A stretch of 6,904 bases of DNA from Actinomycetes bacterium (lineage in GTDB: Bacteria; Actinomycetota; Acidimicrobiia; Acidimicrobiales; Palsa-688): NCBI GenBank assembly GCA_021827225.1, contig JAKAXG010000229.1, forward strand, positions 1-6,904, given 5' to 3'. Shown here piece by piece: positions 6,288 to 6,904 of the stretch; the stretch's first letter is position 1, and the number at the start of each line of letters is the position of its first letter. The position numbers and the translations under genes are program-made. The notes under the pieces are model-generated. The model did no database searches. It had not been told where the DNA came from and was given only the letters and a program-made list of their open reading frames with translations.

Positions 6288-6904
6288 AGCGCTTCGGCGG
6301 GGGCCGGGCGGGTCGTCCCGAGGGGGAGGAGGGCCGCGACCGGCTCGGGGCCGCGGAGAGCCCCGCCGTCGAGCATGTCGACCGGGATGGCGGCCTGAGC
6401 CGCCCGGGCGACCAGGACGTCGACCAGGTCATCGACGCCCCCCGGATCCCCCGCCTCGCCTGTGACCTCGAACCGGCCGGTGCCGGCGGCGACACGCCCG
6501 GGCACGGCGTACTCCCTGTCCACGTAGATGCGGTCGGCGCCCCCCGGCCGGGCTGCCGCCCACGCCGCCTCCAGCCCCCAGGCGACCCGCTGCTGCCGCT
6601 CGGCGTCGCGCAGCGCGTCGACCGCCTGCTCGTGACGGGCGTGATCGAGGCCGCTCAGGGCCCGCCCGGCCAGCTCCGCCGCGGCCGCCCGGCGCATCAA
6701 CGGCCTGGCGACGGAGACCTCGACCTCGCCGGCGTGACGGGACATCCTCATGAAGTGGTCCAGCTGGCGGCGGTCCCCGACCAGCACCAGCGCCAGCGGC
6801 CCGGCCAGCCTGGCCCGCTGATCCAGCAGCTCATCCGCGTCAGGCTCCGGTCCCGCGGCGGCCACCGCGCCCACCTCCCGGAGGCCGGCGACGGTCCCCT
6901 CGAG
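6275..6904 (-). CDS. baeRF-like (bacterial archaeo-eukaryotic release factor family) protein, C-terminal part
   Basis: The frame is open to the right edge (209 residues visible). Residues before the internal GTG at 6874 (LEGTVAGLRE) continue without a stop, so the start is probably outside the window. Visible order: GPLALVLVGDRRQLDHFMRMSRHAG (strand plus helix); a long charged helical stretch (HARHEQAVDALRDAERQQRVAWGLEAAWAAARPGGADRIYVDREY); then VDDLVDVLVARAAQAAIPVDMLDG and a closing strand, EPVAALLPLGTTRP. This resembles the end of the middle domain and the L7Ae-like third domain of eRF1/Pelota-like proteins as found in bacterial baeRF families, where a helix with a G-L segment leads to a strand and a cysteine-poor L7Ae fold. 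The family is known mainly from comparative genomics, with ribosome-linked roles proposed. The N-terminal domain that would settle the assignment is not visible. It converges on the GGDEF-EAL gene with 18 nt between stops; no functional link is evident. Confidence 0.55.
   Translation of the reverse strand, partial: LEGTVAGLREVGAVAAAGPEPDADELLDQRARLAGPLALVLVGDRRQLDHFMRMSRHAGEVEVSVARPLMRRAAAAELAGRALSGLDHARHEQAVDALRDAERQQRVAWGLEAAWAAARPGGADRIYVDREYAVPGRVAAGTGRFEVTGEAGDPGGVDDLVDVLVARAAQAAIPVDMLDGGALRGPEPVAALLPLGTTRPAPAEALVLT

Noticed and set aside
1..6904. Search for CRISPR arrays, tRNA genes, insertion sequences, integrases or attachment sites.
   Set aside because: No spaced direct repeats, cloverleaf-like segments, transposase motifs or terminal inverted repeats were seen by eye on either strand.

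Overview
The window is high-GC DNA (roughly 70% by eye, with C/G-rich third codon positions). It has dense, mostly short-spaced genes and frequent GTG starts. This fits an actinobacterium, possibly Acidimicrobiia-like, but no marker gene fixes the taxon, so the assignment is inference.

Layout. (1) Positions 1-1866, plus strand: a compact sulfur gene group made of a DsrE-family protein (5' end outside the window), a TusA-family sulfur carrier and an FAD-dependent sulfide:quinone oxidoreductase-like enzyme, with 9-nt and 1-nt gaps. (2) 1870-2313, minus strand: a small VOC/glyoxalase-fold protein converging on the oxidoreductase, with metal-ligand positions that look degenerate. (3) 2412-4025, plus strand: a DUF2142-type polytopic membrane protein, divergent from the VOC gene, with a -10-like hexamer placed for a leaderless GTG start. 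(4) 4169-6256, plus strand: a membrane-anchored PAS-GGDEF-EAL cyclic-di-GMP enzyme. (5) 6275-6904, minus strand: the C-terminal part of a protein resembling the bacterial archaeo-eukaryotic release factor (baeRF) group, running off the right edge and converging on the GGDEF-EAL gene.

How the genes may work together. The first three form the only group with a clear shared task. The oxidoreductase would oxidise sulfide (or a related reduced sulfur species) at the membrane and pass electrons to quinone. TusA and DsrE would carry the resulting sulfane sulfur as protein persulfides to a downstream oxidation or biosynthetic system that is not in the window. The DUF2142 protein (probably envelope glycan related) and the cyclic-di-GMP enzyme are co-directional with a 143-nt gap. 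A link between second-messenger signalling and cell-surface glycans is possible but rests only on adjacency.

I see no tRNA, rRNA, CRISPR array, insertion sequence, integrase or attachment site. No clearly undescribed system is visible. The most useful leads are the sulfur cassette with its cysteine pattern, the substituted glutamate in an otherwise intact EAL domain, the leaderless start, and the baeRF-like fragment.
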